Source of the DNA: JBFLVQ01 sp040758525
GTDB lineage: Bacteria > Acidobacteriota > Blastocatellia > Chloracidobacteriales > JADJPF01
Assembly (NCBI GenBank): GCA_040758525.1
Contig: JBFLVQ010000618.1
Span: 1-5,768 of the forward strand
Direction of reading: 5' to 3'
DNA: 5,768 nucleotides
Under the pieces are notes generated by a model. That model was given only the letters and a program-made list of their open reading frames with translations, was not told where the DNA came from and did no database searches. This document shows, piece after piece, positions 1-5,768 of the stretch. Position 1 is the first letter of the stretch, and each line of letters starts with the position of its first letter. A program made the translations under genes and the position numbers.

Positions 1-128
1 GGATTCCCAAGGTTGATGCTTCACAGGCGAGTCCAACGACTTCGCCTCAGCATCCAGTAACGCTCAGCCCGAGCGCCGTTCCTGGAAAGGAATTGAAAGT
101 GTTTCCCTACTTAGCGGGTCTGATTTTA

Positions 129-149
129 TGTGCGAGCCTTTCTCGCACA
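129..149. repeat. Perfect 8-bp hairpin
   Basis: TGTGCGAG (129-136) and CTCGCACA (142-149) are exact reverse complements around a 5-nt loop CCTTT. It is GC-rich enough to be stable as RNA from either strand. No T-run follows on either side, so it is not a standard intrinsic terminator. Confidence 0.6.
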
Positions 150-284
150 ACCCCTTATCAAACATTCAAAGAGCCGCGATGCCTGTTTCCAGTTAGGCTG
201 ATTGGCACTGAACCGGGGTTGGATTCGCATCCGTATTGGACAAGCGCGATATTACTACTTTCGTCTATATTTCACAATCTGTTT

Positions 285-300
285 ATGGCCTCTCGGCCAT
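285..300. repeat. Perfect 6-bp hairpin with TCTC loop
   Basis: ATGGCC (285-290) and GGCCAT (295-300) pair exactly around a 4-nt loop TCTC. On the + strand five Ts (306-310) follow after a 5-nt gap, so it could help end + strand transcription, but the gap is longer than in a standard terminator. On the minus strand no T-run follows. Confidence 0.55.
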
Positions 301-301
301 T

Positions 302-350
302 GCGATTTTTCATCTACGCAATTCAATTGCGGAGTTTTCAAATCGCTTTT
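302..350 (+). terminator. Nested stem-loop with T-tail, possible + strand terminator facing the end of rqcP
   Basis: An inner hairpin has exact arms CGCAATT (317-323) and AATTGCG (325-331), extended after one mismatch by CT (314-315) and AG (333-334). Around it lies a second exact pair, GCGATTT (302-308) and AAATCGC (340-346), followed directly by TTTT (347-350). The inner hairpin also has its own TTTT at 335-338. The T-runs are 3' of the stems on the + strand only, so the element is oriented to stop a transcript coming from the left, one base before the rqcP stop codon. The stems are AU-rich and the T-runs short, so strength is uncertain. Confidence 0.4.
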
Positions 351-351
351 C

Positions 352-627
352 CTATAATTCATCGGTTTCACAATATGGTTGGCTGCCCAACACTTCATAG
401 AGTGAAGCCGCTTGTCCTTTGGACACATTACCGCTGGGTAGATCAAGTACACGCACTTGCAAGATCTGGCCACGTCGTCGTAACGAGATCGTATCGCCAC
501 TCTTGATCTCACGACCAGCCTTGGCAGCGCTACCATTAACCAGCACCGCCCCTGCCCGACACATTTCTGCTGCTACTGTGCGGCGTACTACTAAGCGGCT
601 TACTTTCAAAAAAAGATCCACTCGCAT
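352..627 (-). CDS. rqcP: S4-domain RNA-binding protein, RqcP/Hsp15 family
   Basis: This 91-residue basic protein is almost entirely one S4 RNA-binding domain. It opens with MRVDLFLKVSRLVVRRT (1-17), continues with AAEMCRAGAVLVNG (19-32) and the turn AKAGREIKSGDTISL (35-49), and ends in a family-typical ASLYEVL helix (74-80). Length and the first 17 residues match the short RqcP (YlmH-unrelated, YabO-type) proteins better than E. coli Hsp15, which has a long basic C-terminal tail absent here. Family members bind 50S subunits carrying stalled peptidyl-tRNA; RqcP works with RqcH in adding alanine tails during ribosome-associated quality control. Arg2 and Arg16, which as I recall matter in B. subtilis RqcP, are present. 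No rqcH is in the window, so the RqcP role rather than an Hsp15-like one is inferred. The ATG lies 18 nt after the upstream stop with no clear Shine-Dalgarno site, so coupling is likely. It is the last gene of the unit. Confidence 0.85.
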   Translation of the reverse strand: MRVDLFLKVSRLVVRRTVAAEMCRAGAVLVNGSAAKAGREIKSGDTISLRRRGQILQVRVLDLPSGNVSKGQAASLYEVLGSQPYCETDEL

Positions 628-645
628 TGGATCAACATCTTACTT

Positions 646-1665
646 TTAATTAGGCGTGGTCGCCTCACTTCCAGATGGTTTATACTGCTCAGCAATACGA
701 ATATAAGCCTTGTCACGTAGCTTCTTAAAGTAATCCTTAAGCTGAGTGTTACCCTTCTCAAAGGCAATCGCTTCGGAAACTTCGATCTCAACTTCGGTAA
801 AATCTCTAAAGCCAGCCGCCTTTCTTTCATCAAGACGTACAATCTGGAAACCCTTGTCAGTTTGAATCGGATCAGATACCTCGCCCTCTTTTAGGTTGTC
901 AACCACTTTGCGCAGATAGTCTATTATCTCATCATCTTTGAATTTTGGTAGTTCGCCACCCTTTTGCACAGAGGGACGTTGGGGATCTGAGTAGGTTGTC
1001 ACCAACTCTGTAAAAGATTTGCCGGCACGTGCTTGCGCTACGGCTTGTTTAGCCAGTGCCTCAGCTTCAGCCGCCGAGCGCCCTTCTAAGCTAATAAAGA
1101 TCTCGCTAATCTTAACCTCACCAGAGGTAGCAAAGAACTTCTTATTGCTATCATACCATTGACGCTTTTCAAGCTCAGTCAGCTTCTCATAGATAGGGCT
1201 GATTACATCGCGAAACAGCACGGCTCGACGTTGAAAATTGGCGCGTATATTGCGCCGGTAGTCTTCTATATCAACGCCTTGACGCTTGAGGGTCTCTTCA
1301 AACTCACGTAGTGAAGGAATGCCGCTCTGCTTAGCAAAATCGAGGATAGTACGGTTGATGTCGGCCTCTACATCAATCGAGAGTTCAGCAGCACGTTGAC
1401 TAATTAGGCGGTCTTCAATAAGCAGATCAAGAATGATCGGAAAACCCCGGTCAAATTCCTCCTTGGCTTTGGCAGGATCATTGGGATATTTTGCCTTTAA
1501 CTCTTCTTCAAAATCTTTTTGTGCCTTGAGTAGCATTGAGCGAGTAATCAAATCGGTGTTAACACGTGCCACCGTCTCATCAACTAATTGTGGCTCCTGC
1601 GCCAGAACTGTGCTGGCAAACAGAAAAGCGCAGAGTAGGGCAAATAAAAGCTGACTAAACTTCAT
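646..1665 (-). CDS. Exported SurA/PpiC-type periplasmic chaperone with a divergent parvulin domain
   Basis: This is a periplasmic folding factor, probably helping outer-membrane or secreted proteins. The 339-residue product has a Sec signal peptide at 1-22 (Lys2, hydrophobic core about 6-19, likely cut after VLA before Gln23). A SurA-type N-terminal chaperone domain covers about 28-150, including VARVNTDLITRSML and a long helical part. One parvulin-type (PpiC) domain covers about 183-280, with KSFTELVTTYSD (216-227), KGGELPKF (235-242) and the closing KGFQIVRL (271-278). A charged helix and a short polar tail follow. E. coli SurA has two parvulin domains; this protein has one. The two histidines normally conserved in active parvulins (in the ARHIL-like first strand and GYHII-like last strand) are replaced by Glu188 and Gln274, so prolyl isomerase activity is doubtful and chaperone function more likely. 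I see no lipobox or membrane anchor after the signal peptide. The gene lies 123 nt after mfd and 18 nt before rqcP. Confidence 0.9.
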   Translation of the reverse strand: MKFSQLLFALLCAFLFASTVLAQEPQLVDETVARVNTDLITRSMLLKAQKDFEEELKAKYPNDPAKAKEEFDRGFPIILDLLIEDRLISQRAAELSIDVEADINRTILDFAKQSGIPSLREFEETLKRQGVDIEDYRRNIRANFQRRAVLFRDVISPIYEKLTELEKRQWYDSNKKFFATSGEVKISEIFISLEGRSAAEAEALAKQAVAQARAGKSFTELVTTYSDPQRPSVQKGGELPKFKDDEIIDYLRKVVDNLKEGEVSDPIQTDKGFQIVRLDERKAAGFRDFTEVEIEVSEAIAFEKGNTQLKDYFKKLRDKAYIRIAEQYKPSGSEATTPN

Positions 1666-1674
1666 ATTTAATGA

Positions 1675-1679
1675 CTCCT
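1675..1679 (-). promoter_or_regulatory. Shine-Dalgarno site of the SurA-like gene
   Basis: AGGAG on the minus strand lies 9 nt before the ATG at 1665. It is the only strong ribosome binding site visible in this cluster, and it fixes the start of the SurA-like protein directly ahead of a good signal peptide. The weaker sites of mfd and rqcP fit translation coupled to the gene before them, whereas this gene has its own strong site after a 123-nt gap. Confidence 0.8.
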
Positions 1680-1758
1680 AGTTAAACTGAGACCGTTGGC
1701 GCGGCGGCTATTAGTATGTTTGTGGGTTGCTACCAATAGCTTGTCCTGATAGGCCGCG

Positions 1759-1786
1759 AGTATCGCAATTGACTCATAACCGTCAA
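1759..1786 (-). promoter_or_regulatory. Candidate sigma70-type promoter for the SurA-like gene and rqcP
   Basis: On the minus strand TTGACG (1786-1781, five of six matches to the -35 consensus) is followed after 16 nt by GATACT (1764-1759, four of six matches to the -10 consensus). Transcription would begin near 1752, giving a leader of about 85 nt before the ATG at 1665. The site sits just downstream of the mfd stop, in the only gap of any size in the cluster, so the last two genes may be transcribed separately as well as by read-through from mfd. This is a consensus match only, and in a phylum whose promoters may differ. Confidence 0.35.
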
Positions 1787-1788
1787 TT
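1767..1788. repeat. Perfect inverted repeat over the candidate -35 box (possible operator)
   Basis: AATTGAC (1767-1773) and GTCAATT (1782-1788) form a perfect 7-nt inverted repeat around an 8-nt centre, starting directly after the mfd stop codon. One arm contains most of the candidate -35 box and the other lies in the promoter spacer, a layout typical of a repressor operator. As RNA it would make a 7-bp AU-rich hairpin, but no T-run follows on the minus strand, so it is not a normal intrinsic terminator for mfd. Confidence 0.4.
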
Positions 1789-4700
1789 TTACGACTGCTT
1801 AGCAAATTTTCGCAAGAGCTTTCCGATTTCTGCAAAGAGAATATCTTCGTCCAGATTTGGGGAGATCTTTACACGCAATACACCGCTTGGCGAGAAACTC
1901 ACATCTTTATTCTCTGAAACGAAGCTGATCAAACGCTCGGCGTCAATACGTGCCCGTTCATTCCATTTAATAGCAAGCTGTGCGCCTTCACGGTCAATCG
2001 AGATTACACCCAAGTTGGTTGCCAATGCACGTAGACGCGCATACTGGAAGAGGCGTTCAACTGGTGTAGGTCGGCGACCATAGCGATCTTCCAGTTCCTC
2101 ATAGATGCTGGAGAGCTCTGCTTCGTTGGCAGCCGAGGAGATACGCTTATAGGTGCGCAGCCGCTGTCCCATATCGGCAATATAGTCTTCTGGAATACGT
2201 ACATCTACACCAATATTAATACTGGTGGCAACCTCTTCATCCACCTCCTCGCCTCTTAATTCATGTACAGTGCGCTCAAGCATCTGACAATATAGGTCAA
2301 ACCCGATTGCATCAATATGACCAGACTGTTCACCACCCAATAGATTGCCTGCGCCACGCAATTCTAAATCGAGGGCGGCAATACGAAAGCCTGAGCCTAG
2401 TTCAGAAAATTCACGAATCGCTGCCAAACGACGACGTGCAATGGGTGTAAGTGTCTGCTCTGATGGAATCAGTAGATAGGCATAGGCGCGACGATTAGAG
2501 CGACCTACCCGTCCACGTAGTTGGTAGAGCTGAGCTAATCCATAATGGGGTGCACGATCAATGATAATGGTGTTAGCTAATGGAATATCTATACCATTCT
2601 CAATAATGGTGGTTGCTACTAAAACATCCAGCTCATGCTGGATAAACTTCATCATTACTTGTTCTAGTTCTGTTTCACTGAGTTGGCCATGTCCAACTCC
2701 TATACGAGCATCTGGCACCATACGATGTAGTAATTCTGCTAGCGTATAGATCGACTCGACACGATTATGTACAAAGAAGACCTGTCCACCACGTTGTAAC
2801 TCCATCTCAAGGGCATTCTTGATAACAGTTTCATTAAATTGCACGACATGGGTTTGGACTGCCAGACGATCTGAGGGTGGCGTCTCAATTACCGACATAT
2901 CACGCAAACCAGCTAATGACATATTGAGTGTGCGTGGAATAGGAGTGGCCGAGAGTGTAAGTACATCAACACGACGTCGTAACTGTTTTAATCGCTCTTT
3001 GTGAGCGACACCAAAACGTTGCTCCTCATCTACAACTACCAGTCCTAAATCTTTAAAACGTACATCCTTGGAGAGCAATCTATGTGTGCCTACCACAATA
3101 TCGACTTTGCCTAGCTCTAGCCGCTGTACCGTCTCTTTCTGCTCCTTAGGATTACGGAAGCGCGAAAGTAGTTCGATTGTTACTGGGAAGGAAGCAAAGC
3201 GCTGTTGGAAAGTCTTGTAGTGTTGATAAGCAAGTACTGTGGTAGGAGTAAGCACAGCCACCTGTTTGCCATCCACAATCGCCTTGAAGGCAGCGCGTAG
3301 CGCCACTTCTGTCTTACCAAAGCCTACATCTCCACATAAGAGCCGATCCATAGGTGTCTCGCTCTGCATATCGGCTTTGATATCTCGTATCGCTGTCTCT
3401 TGATCGGTAGTAAGTTGGTATTCAAAAGCATCCTCAAACTCTTCTTGCCAAGGAGTATCTTCTGAGAAGGGAGTACGACGCACGAGTTTCCGCTCTGCAT
3501 AGAGTTTTAGCAGTTCCTCGGCCATATCACGCATGGCCTTCTTTACACGTGCCTTGGTCTTTTGCCAGCCTACTCCACCAAGCTTATCTAGTGCAGGATG
3601 GGAACCACTCTCCGAGCTAGAATACTTCTGCACTAGATCTAATCGCTCTACTGGCACATAAAGTTTTGCCCCATCAGCGTAAGTTAGTAGCATAAACTCA
3701 CGCTTCATTGTAGGGCTAACAGGAAGTTGTTGCAGACCCTGAAACTGGCCTATGCCATGATCGACATGCACAACATAATCGCCTGGCTTAAGGTCGCGAA
3801 AGTCTGAAAGGAATGAACTGAGCTGACTACGTTTGCGCTTAGTCTGTGTGGTGCGTAGATCGGTAAGGCCGGCTGCTTCATCGAATAGTTCTGCCTCAAC
3901 AAGTAGACGTAATTTAGCATCGGGTAGATCAAAACCACCAGAGAGTTTGCCTACCGTAATTAGTAGATCGCGTACCTCAGCGTCATTTGCTTGTGATAGT
4001 TTAGAACGCAATTCGGCCCGCACTGAATAGTCGCGTAAAATCTCTACAATGCGTTCAGCTACTCCTAGACTAGGCATTATCATTAAGCTACGTCCGCCTG
4101 CCTGTCGCCATTCATTAAGATCATGTACTAAATCAGGGATATTTCCATGGTAGCGACGTGCATGATGGACACGCAGACGATGTTCACCCTTACAAGCTTC
4201 AGGTGGAAAGAGGAAGAGTTTTCTGGGCTTCTTCTGATCGGTATCAAATTCTGTATCAACCTGAGCTGCTTCTATACCGAGCAGACGCAGCTCTAGTCGT
4301 TGACGATGATCTAGTCGTGTGTGCAGTCCTTGCACAGTCATAAAGAGCTTATCGGGGGGGAGGGCAAGATTGCCAGCCTCTTCGGCAGTGTGATAACGCT
4401 CTTGTAGTCGTTCAAAAAGTTTCTCTAGCTCTAGTTCTACTTCACTTGGTTCATCGATCACAACCAAAGGGTTACGTAAGTAGTCAAATAGAGAGGATTC
4501 TAAGGGACTGACTAGCGGTAGCAGATATTCCCAACCTTCAAATGATTGGCCTGCTTCCGTGAGCGCCAAGTTTTGAGTGAGCTCTAGTTGGTACTGTGGC
4601 GTGCGCCACTGTTCACGGGCAGCGCGGGCAAAACGCCGGAAATCATCATTGCTCATTGCTTGTGTGCGCATAGGCAGTAGCCGGCAGGCTTCTATAGGAT

Positions 4701-5385
4701 TCAAAGAACGCTGTGTATCAATATCAAAAGTACGAATTGATTCGATTGTGTCGCCAAAGAACTCAATACGCAATGGCTCATCACGTCCAGGTGAGAAGAC
4801 GTCTAGGATACCACCTCGTAGGCTGAAGGTGCCTACTGCAGTGATCGGCTCCTCACGTAGATAACCAGTCGAGACAAGCAGATCAACCAGCATATCGAGT
4901 GGGCATTCTTCACCAACACGCAATTGTGCGCTAAAGTTACGGAACTGTTTAGGAGCGGGGCAACGCTCAACCAACGCGCGTGCAGTAGTGAGCAGTAGCT
5001 CACCACCTCCATAAGCTAGCGTATCAAGTGCAAAAGCGCGTCGCTGCTCAATCTCGGCATGAGGTGAAAGTCCTTGGTAAGGGTCATTTTCGGCTGCCGG
5101 GAGCGTAAGAATTGTCTCTCGCGTGACCTTTTCATGGAACACAGAGTAGAAGAATCTTAGATCACGCTCAAGAGTATCCAGTTCACTGTTGTTACGCACT
5201 ACTACCAACAGTGGACGCTCCAGTTCCTTATGTAGTGCCGCCAATGTCAATGCTTTGGCTGCTCCCATCAGTCCGCTTGCTACCAATACCTCACGGCCTG
5301 TGCGCAAGTCGGTTAATAAGCGCGCAAAGTTGGGGGTGCGGTTGAAATCATGTAATGGTGTAACTAGGGTAGTCTTGGTCTCCAT
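1789..5385 (-). CDS. mfd: Transcription-repair coupling factor Mfd
   Basis: Mfd is a DNA translocase that binds RNA polymerase stalled at a lesion, pushes it off DNA and recruits UvrA for nucleotide excision repair. The 1198-residue product is the usual family length (E. coli about 1148). The N-terminal UvrB-homology region (about 15-220) has a degenerate nucleotide loop near SGLMGAAKA (37-45), as is normal for Mfd, and the UvrA-facing segment TFSLRGGILDVFSPG at 186-200. The RNA polymerase-interaction (CarD-like) domain begins at LKPGDYVVHVDHGIGQFQGL (532-551). The helicase motor shows TTDQ (659-662), Walker A GDVGFGKT (685-692), TPTT (713-716), VGTHRLL (765-771), DEEQ (786-789), SATPIPRT (812-819) and QLRGRVGR (955-962). 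The TRG translocation motif spans about 986-1021, and the C-terminal regulatory TRCF domain about 1045-1150. All motor residues are present. The ATG at 5385 lies 14 nt after the upstream stop and has only a weak AAAG ribosome site, suggesting translational coupling. Confidence 0.98.
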   Translation of the reverse strand: METKTTLVTPLHDFNRTPNFARLLTDLRTGREVLVASGLMGAAKALTLAALHKELERPLLVVVRNNSELDTLERDLRFFYSVFHEKVTRETILTLPAAENDPYQGLSPHAEIEQRRAFALDTLAYGGGELLLTTARALVERCPAPKQFRNFSAQLRVGEECPLDMLVDLLVSTGYLREEPITAVGTFSLRGGILDVFSPGRDEPLRIEFFGDTIESIRTFDIDTQRSLNPIEACRLLPMRTQAMSNDDFRRFARAAREQWRTPQYQLELTQNLALTEAGQSFEGWEYLLPLVSPLESSLFDYLRNPLVVIDEPSEVELELEKLFERLQERYHTAEEAGNLALPPDKLFMTVQGLHTRLDHRQRLELRLLGIEAAQVDTEFDTDQKKPRKLFLFPPEACKGEHRLRVHHARRYHGNIPDLVHDLNEWRQAGGRSLMIMPSLGVAERIVEILRDYSVRAELRSKLSQANDAEVRDLLITVGKLSGGFDLPDAKLRLLVEAELFDEAAGLTDLRTTQTKRKRSQLSSFLSDFRDLKPGDYVVHVDHGIGQFQGLQQLPVSPTMKREFMLLTYADGAKLYVPVERLDLVQKYSSSESGSHPALDKLGGVGWQKTKARVKKAMRDMAEELLKLYAERKLVRRTPFSEDTPWQEEFEDAFEYQLTTDQETAIRDIKADMQSETPMDRLLCGDVGFGKTEVALRAAFKAIVDGKQVAVLTPTTVLAYQHYKTFQQRFASFPVTIELLSRFRNPKEQKETVQRLELGKVDIVVGTHRLLSKDVRFKDLGLVVVDEEQRFGVAHKERLKQLRRRVDVLTLSATPIPRTLNMSLAGLRDMSVIETPPSDRLAVQTHVVQFNETVIKNALEMELQRGGQVFFVHNRVESIYTLAELLHRMVPDARIGVGHGQLSETELEQVMMKFIQHELDVLVATTIIENGIDIPLANTIIIDRAPHYGLAQLYQLRGRVGRSNRRAYAYLLIPSEQTLTPIARRRLAAIREFSELGSGFRIAALDLELRGAGNLLGGEQSGHIDAIGFDLYCQMLERTVHELRGEEVDEEVATSINIGVDVRIPEDYIADMGQRLRTYKRISSAANEAELSSIYEELEDRYGRRPTPVERLFQYARLRALATNLGVISIDREGAQLAIKWNERARIDAERLISFVSENKDVSFSPSGVLRVKISPNLDEDILFAEIGKLLRKFAKQS

Positions 5386-5399
5386 AACTTTGTGATCGA

Positions 5400-5768
5400 T
5401 TATTGAGGGTGTCGGGCGAGTATTCGCGCAATAATATCTGTGGTGGAAGCACCATCAAGATAGCGAAGTGAATAGACACAGCCACCTGCTGCTGAGACCT
5501 CGCTACTTCCCACGATCTGATCCAGTGGCCAATCGCCACCTTTTACCAATACATCTGGCAACAGTGTGGTAATTAACTGCTGTGGAGTTTCCTCGTCAAA
5601 GATTGTAATGTAGTCGATCATCTCCAGTGCATCAAGCACAGCGGCGCGCTCTATCTCGCTCAAGATTGGACGTGTAGGACCTTTAATACGCCGTACCGAA
5701 GCATCGCTATTAATTGCCACAACCAGCAGGTCACCGAGGGCTCGCGCGGCGCGCAAGTAGCTTACATG
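5400..5768 (-). CDS. rfaE2: Heptose-1-phosphate adenylyltransferase, 3' part (partial, 5' end outside window)
   Basis: This is a nucleotidyltransferase of the cytidylyltransferase superfamily that transfers AMP from ATP to D-glycero-beta-D-manno-heptose 1-phosphate, giving ADP-heptose for LPS core synthesis in the cytoplasm. The visible 122 residues start at a His that should be the last residue of the HxGH nucleotide-binding motif, followed by VSYLRAARALGD and VVAINSD. Numbering from that His, the family block KGPTRPI lies at about 29-35, DEETPQQLI at 58-66, PDVLVKGGDW at 71-80 and the C-terminal STTDIIARIL signature at 108-117. The frame is open to the window edge, so an in-frame TTG at 5756 is not the start; about 35-40 residues should be missing if the protein is stand-alone. 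It could instead be the C-terminal half of a bifunctional HldE, which the window cannot decide. It ends 14 nt before mfd, so the two are probably co-transcribed. Confidence 0.93.
   Translation of the reverse strand, partial: HVSYLRAARALGDLLVVAINSDASVRRIKGPTRPILSEIERAAVLDALEMIDYITIFDEETPQQLITTLLPDVLVKGGDWPLDQIVGSSEVSAAGGCVYSLRYLDGASTTDIIARILARHPQ

Larger units (their letters stand above)
1..351. other. Region without a convincing gene, downstream of rqcP
   Basis: No ORF here looks like a known protein. On the + strand one frame is open from base 3 to a stop at 504-506; its first 30 or so residues are rich in Pro, Ser and Thr, like a linker, but the rest has no recognisable pattern and runs 155 bases antisense into rqcP. 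Another + frame ends at TAA 58-60 after 19 Arg-rich codons. On the minus strand only short ORFs are seen. No tRNA-like or CRISPR-like pattern was found. The stretch does hold three perfect hairpins, at 129-149, 285-300 and 314-334. It may be the 3' end and trailer of a + strand gene that enters from the left. Confidence 0.5.

Noticed and set aside
37..45. Used here as residue numbers in Mfd: the degenerate N-terminal nucleotide loop SGLMGAAKA as a possible loss of function.
   Set aside because: Loss of the N-terminal Walker motif is normal in Mfd proteins; the true motor motifs at residues 685-962 are complete.
131..231. Minus-strand 34-codon ORF starting at 231 as a possible small gene after rqcP.
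   Set aside because: There is no ribosome binding site or recognisable composition, and it crosses the 129-149 hairpin; this length is expected by chance.
181..240. A tRNA-like patch with GGATTCGCATCC resembling a T arm.
   Set aside because: No acceptor stem, anticodon arm or correct TTC loop can be built around it on either strand.
608..614. Run of seven T residues (minus strand) in codons 5-7 of rqcP, a possible slippage or frameshift site.
   Set aside because: The zero frame gives a full, family-like S4 protein, and slippage would only yield a very short product. It is most likely a chance Leu-Phe-Leu coding effect.
4280..4320. Direct repeat TCTAGTCGT, two copies close together inside mfd.
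   Set aside because: It follows from repeated Arg-Leu coding in RLDHRQRLEL and has no further copies nearby.
4354..4360. Run of seven C residues (minus strand) in mfd, a possible phase-variable tract or sequencing error.
   Set aside because: The mfd frame is intact across it, and it encodes Leu-Pro-Pro in a variable part of the protein. Seven bases is short for phase variation.

Overview
The window shows part of a minus-strand operon of housekeeping genes. Read in the direction of transcription (right to left), the order is: the 3' part of a heptose-1-phosphate adenylyltransferase gene (rfaE2/hldE type), a full-length mfd (transcription-repair coupling factor), an exported SurA/PpiC-type chaperone gene, and a small S4-domain RNA-binding protein resembling RqcP/Hsp15. 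All four are intact within the window, except that the first runs off the right edge.

The organism is a diderm (Gram-negative) bacterium. It makes ADP-heptose, which normally serves lipopolysaccharide, and it exports a periplasmic SurA-like protein. Base composition looks balanced by eye, and CTAG is not avoided, so an enterobacterial-type genome is unlikely. Acidobacteriota (Blastocatellia-like) would fit the gene order and the RqcP-like protein, but this is a low-confidence inference from memory.

Layout: 5768-5400 is the partial rfaE2-like gene. After 14 nt comes mfd (5385-1789). A 123-nt gap (1788-1666) follows, holding a candidate promoter overlapped by a perfect inverted repeat, then a good Shine-Dalgarno site. 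The SurA-like gene is at 1665-646, and after 18 nt the S4 protein gene is at 627-352. Positions 1-351 hold no convincing gene but do hold three perfect hairpins. The last is nested inside a second perfect stem that ends in four T residues on the + strand, which looks like the end of a convergent + strand transcript.

The genes do not form one pathway. They share a theme of envelope building (heptose activation, outer-membrane protein folding) and rescue of stalled machines (Mfd for RNA polymerase, RqcP-like protein for ribosomes or split 50S subunits). The most notable points are the loss of both conserved parvulin histidines in the SurA-like protein, the palindrome over the candidate promoter, and the hairpin cluster at the left end. 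I see no convincing undescribed system.
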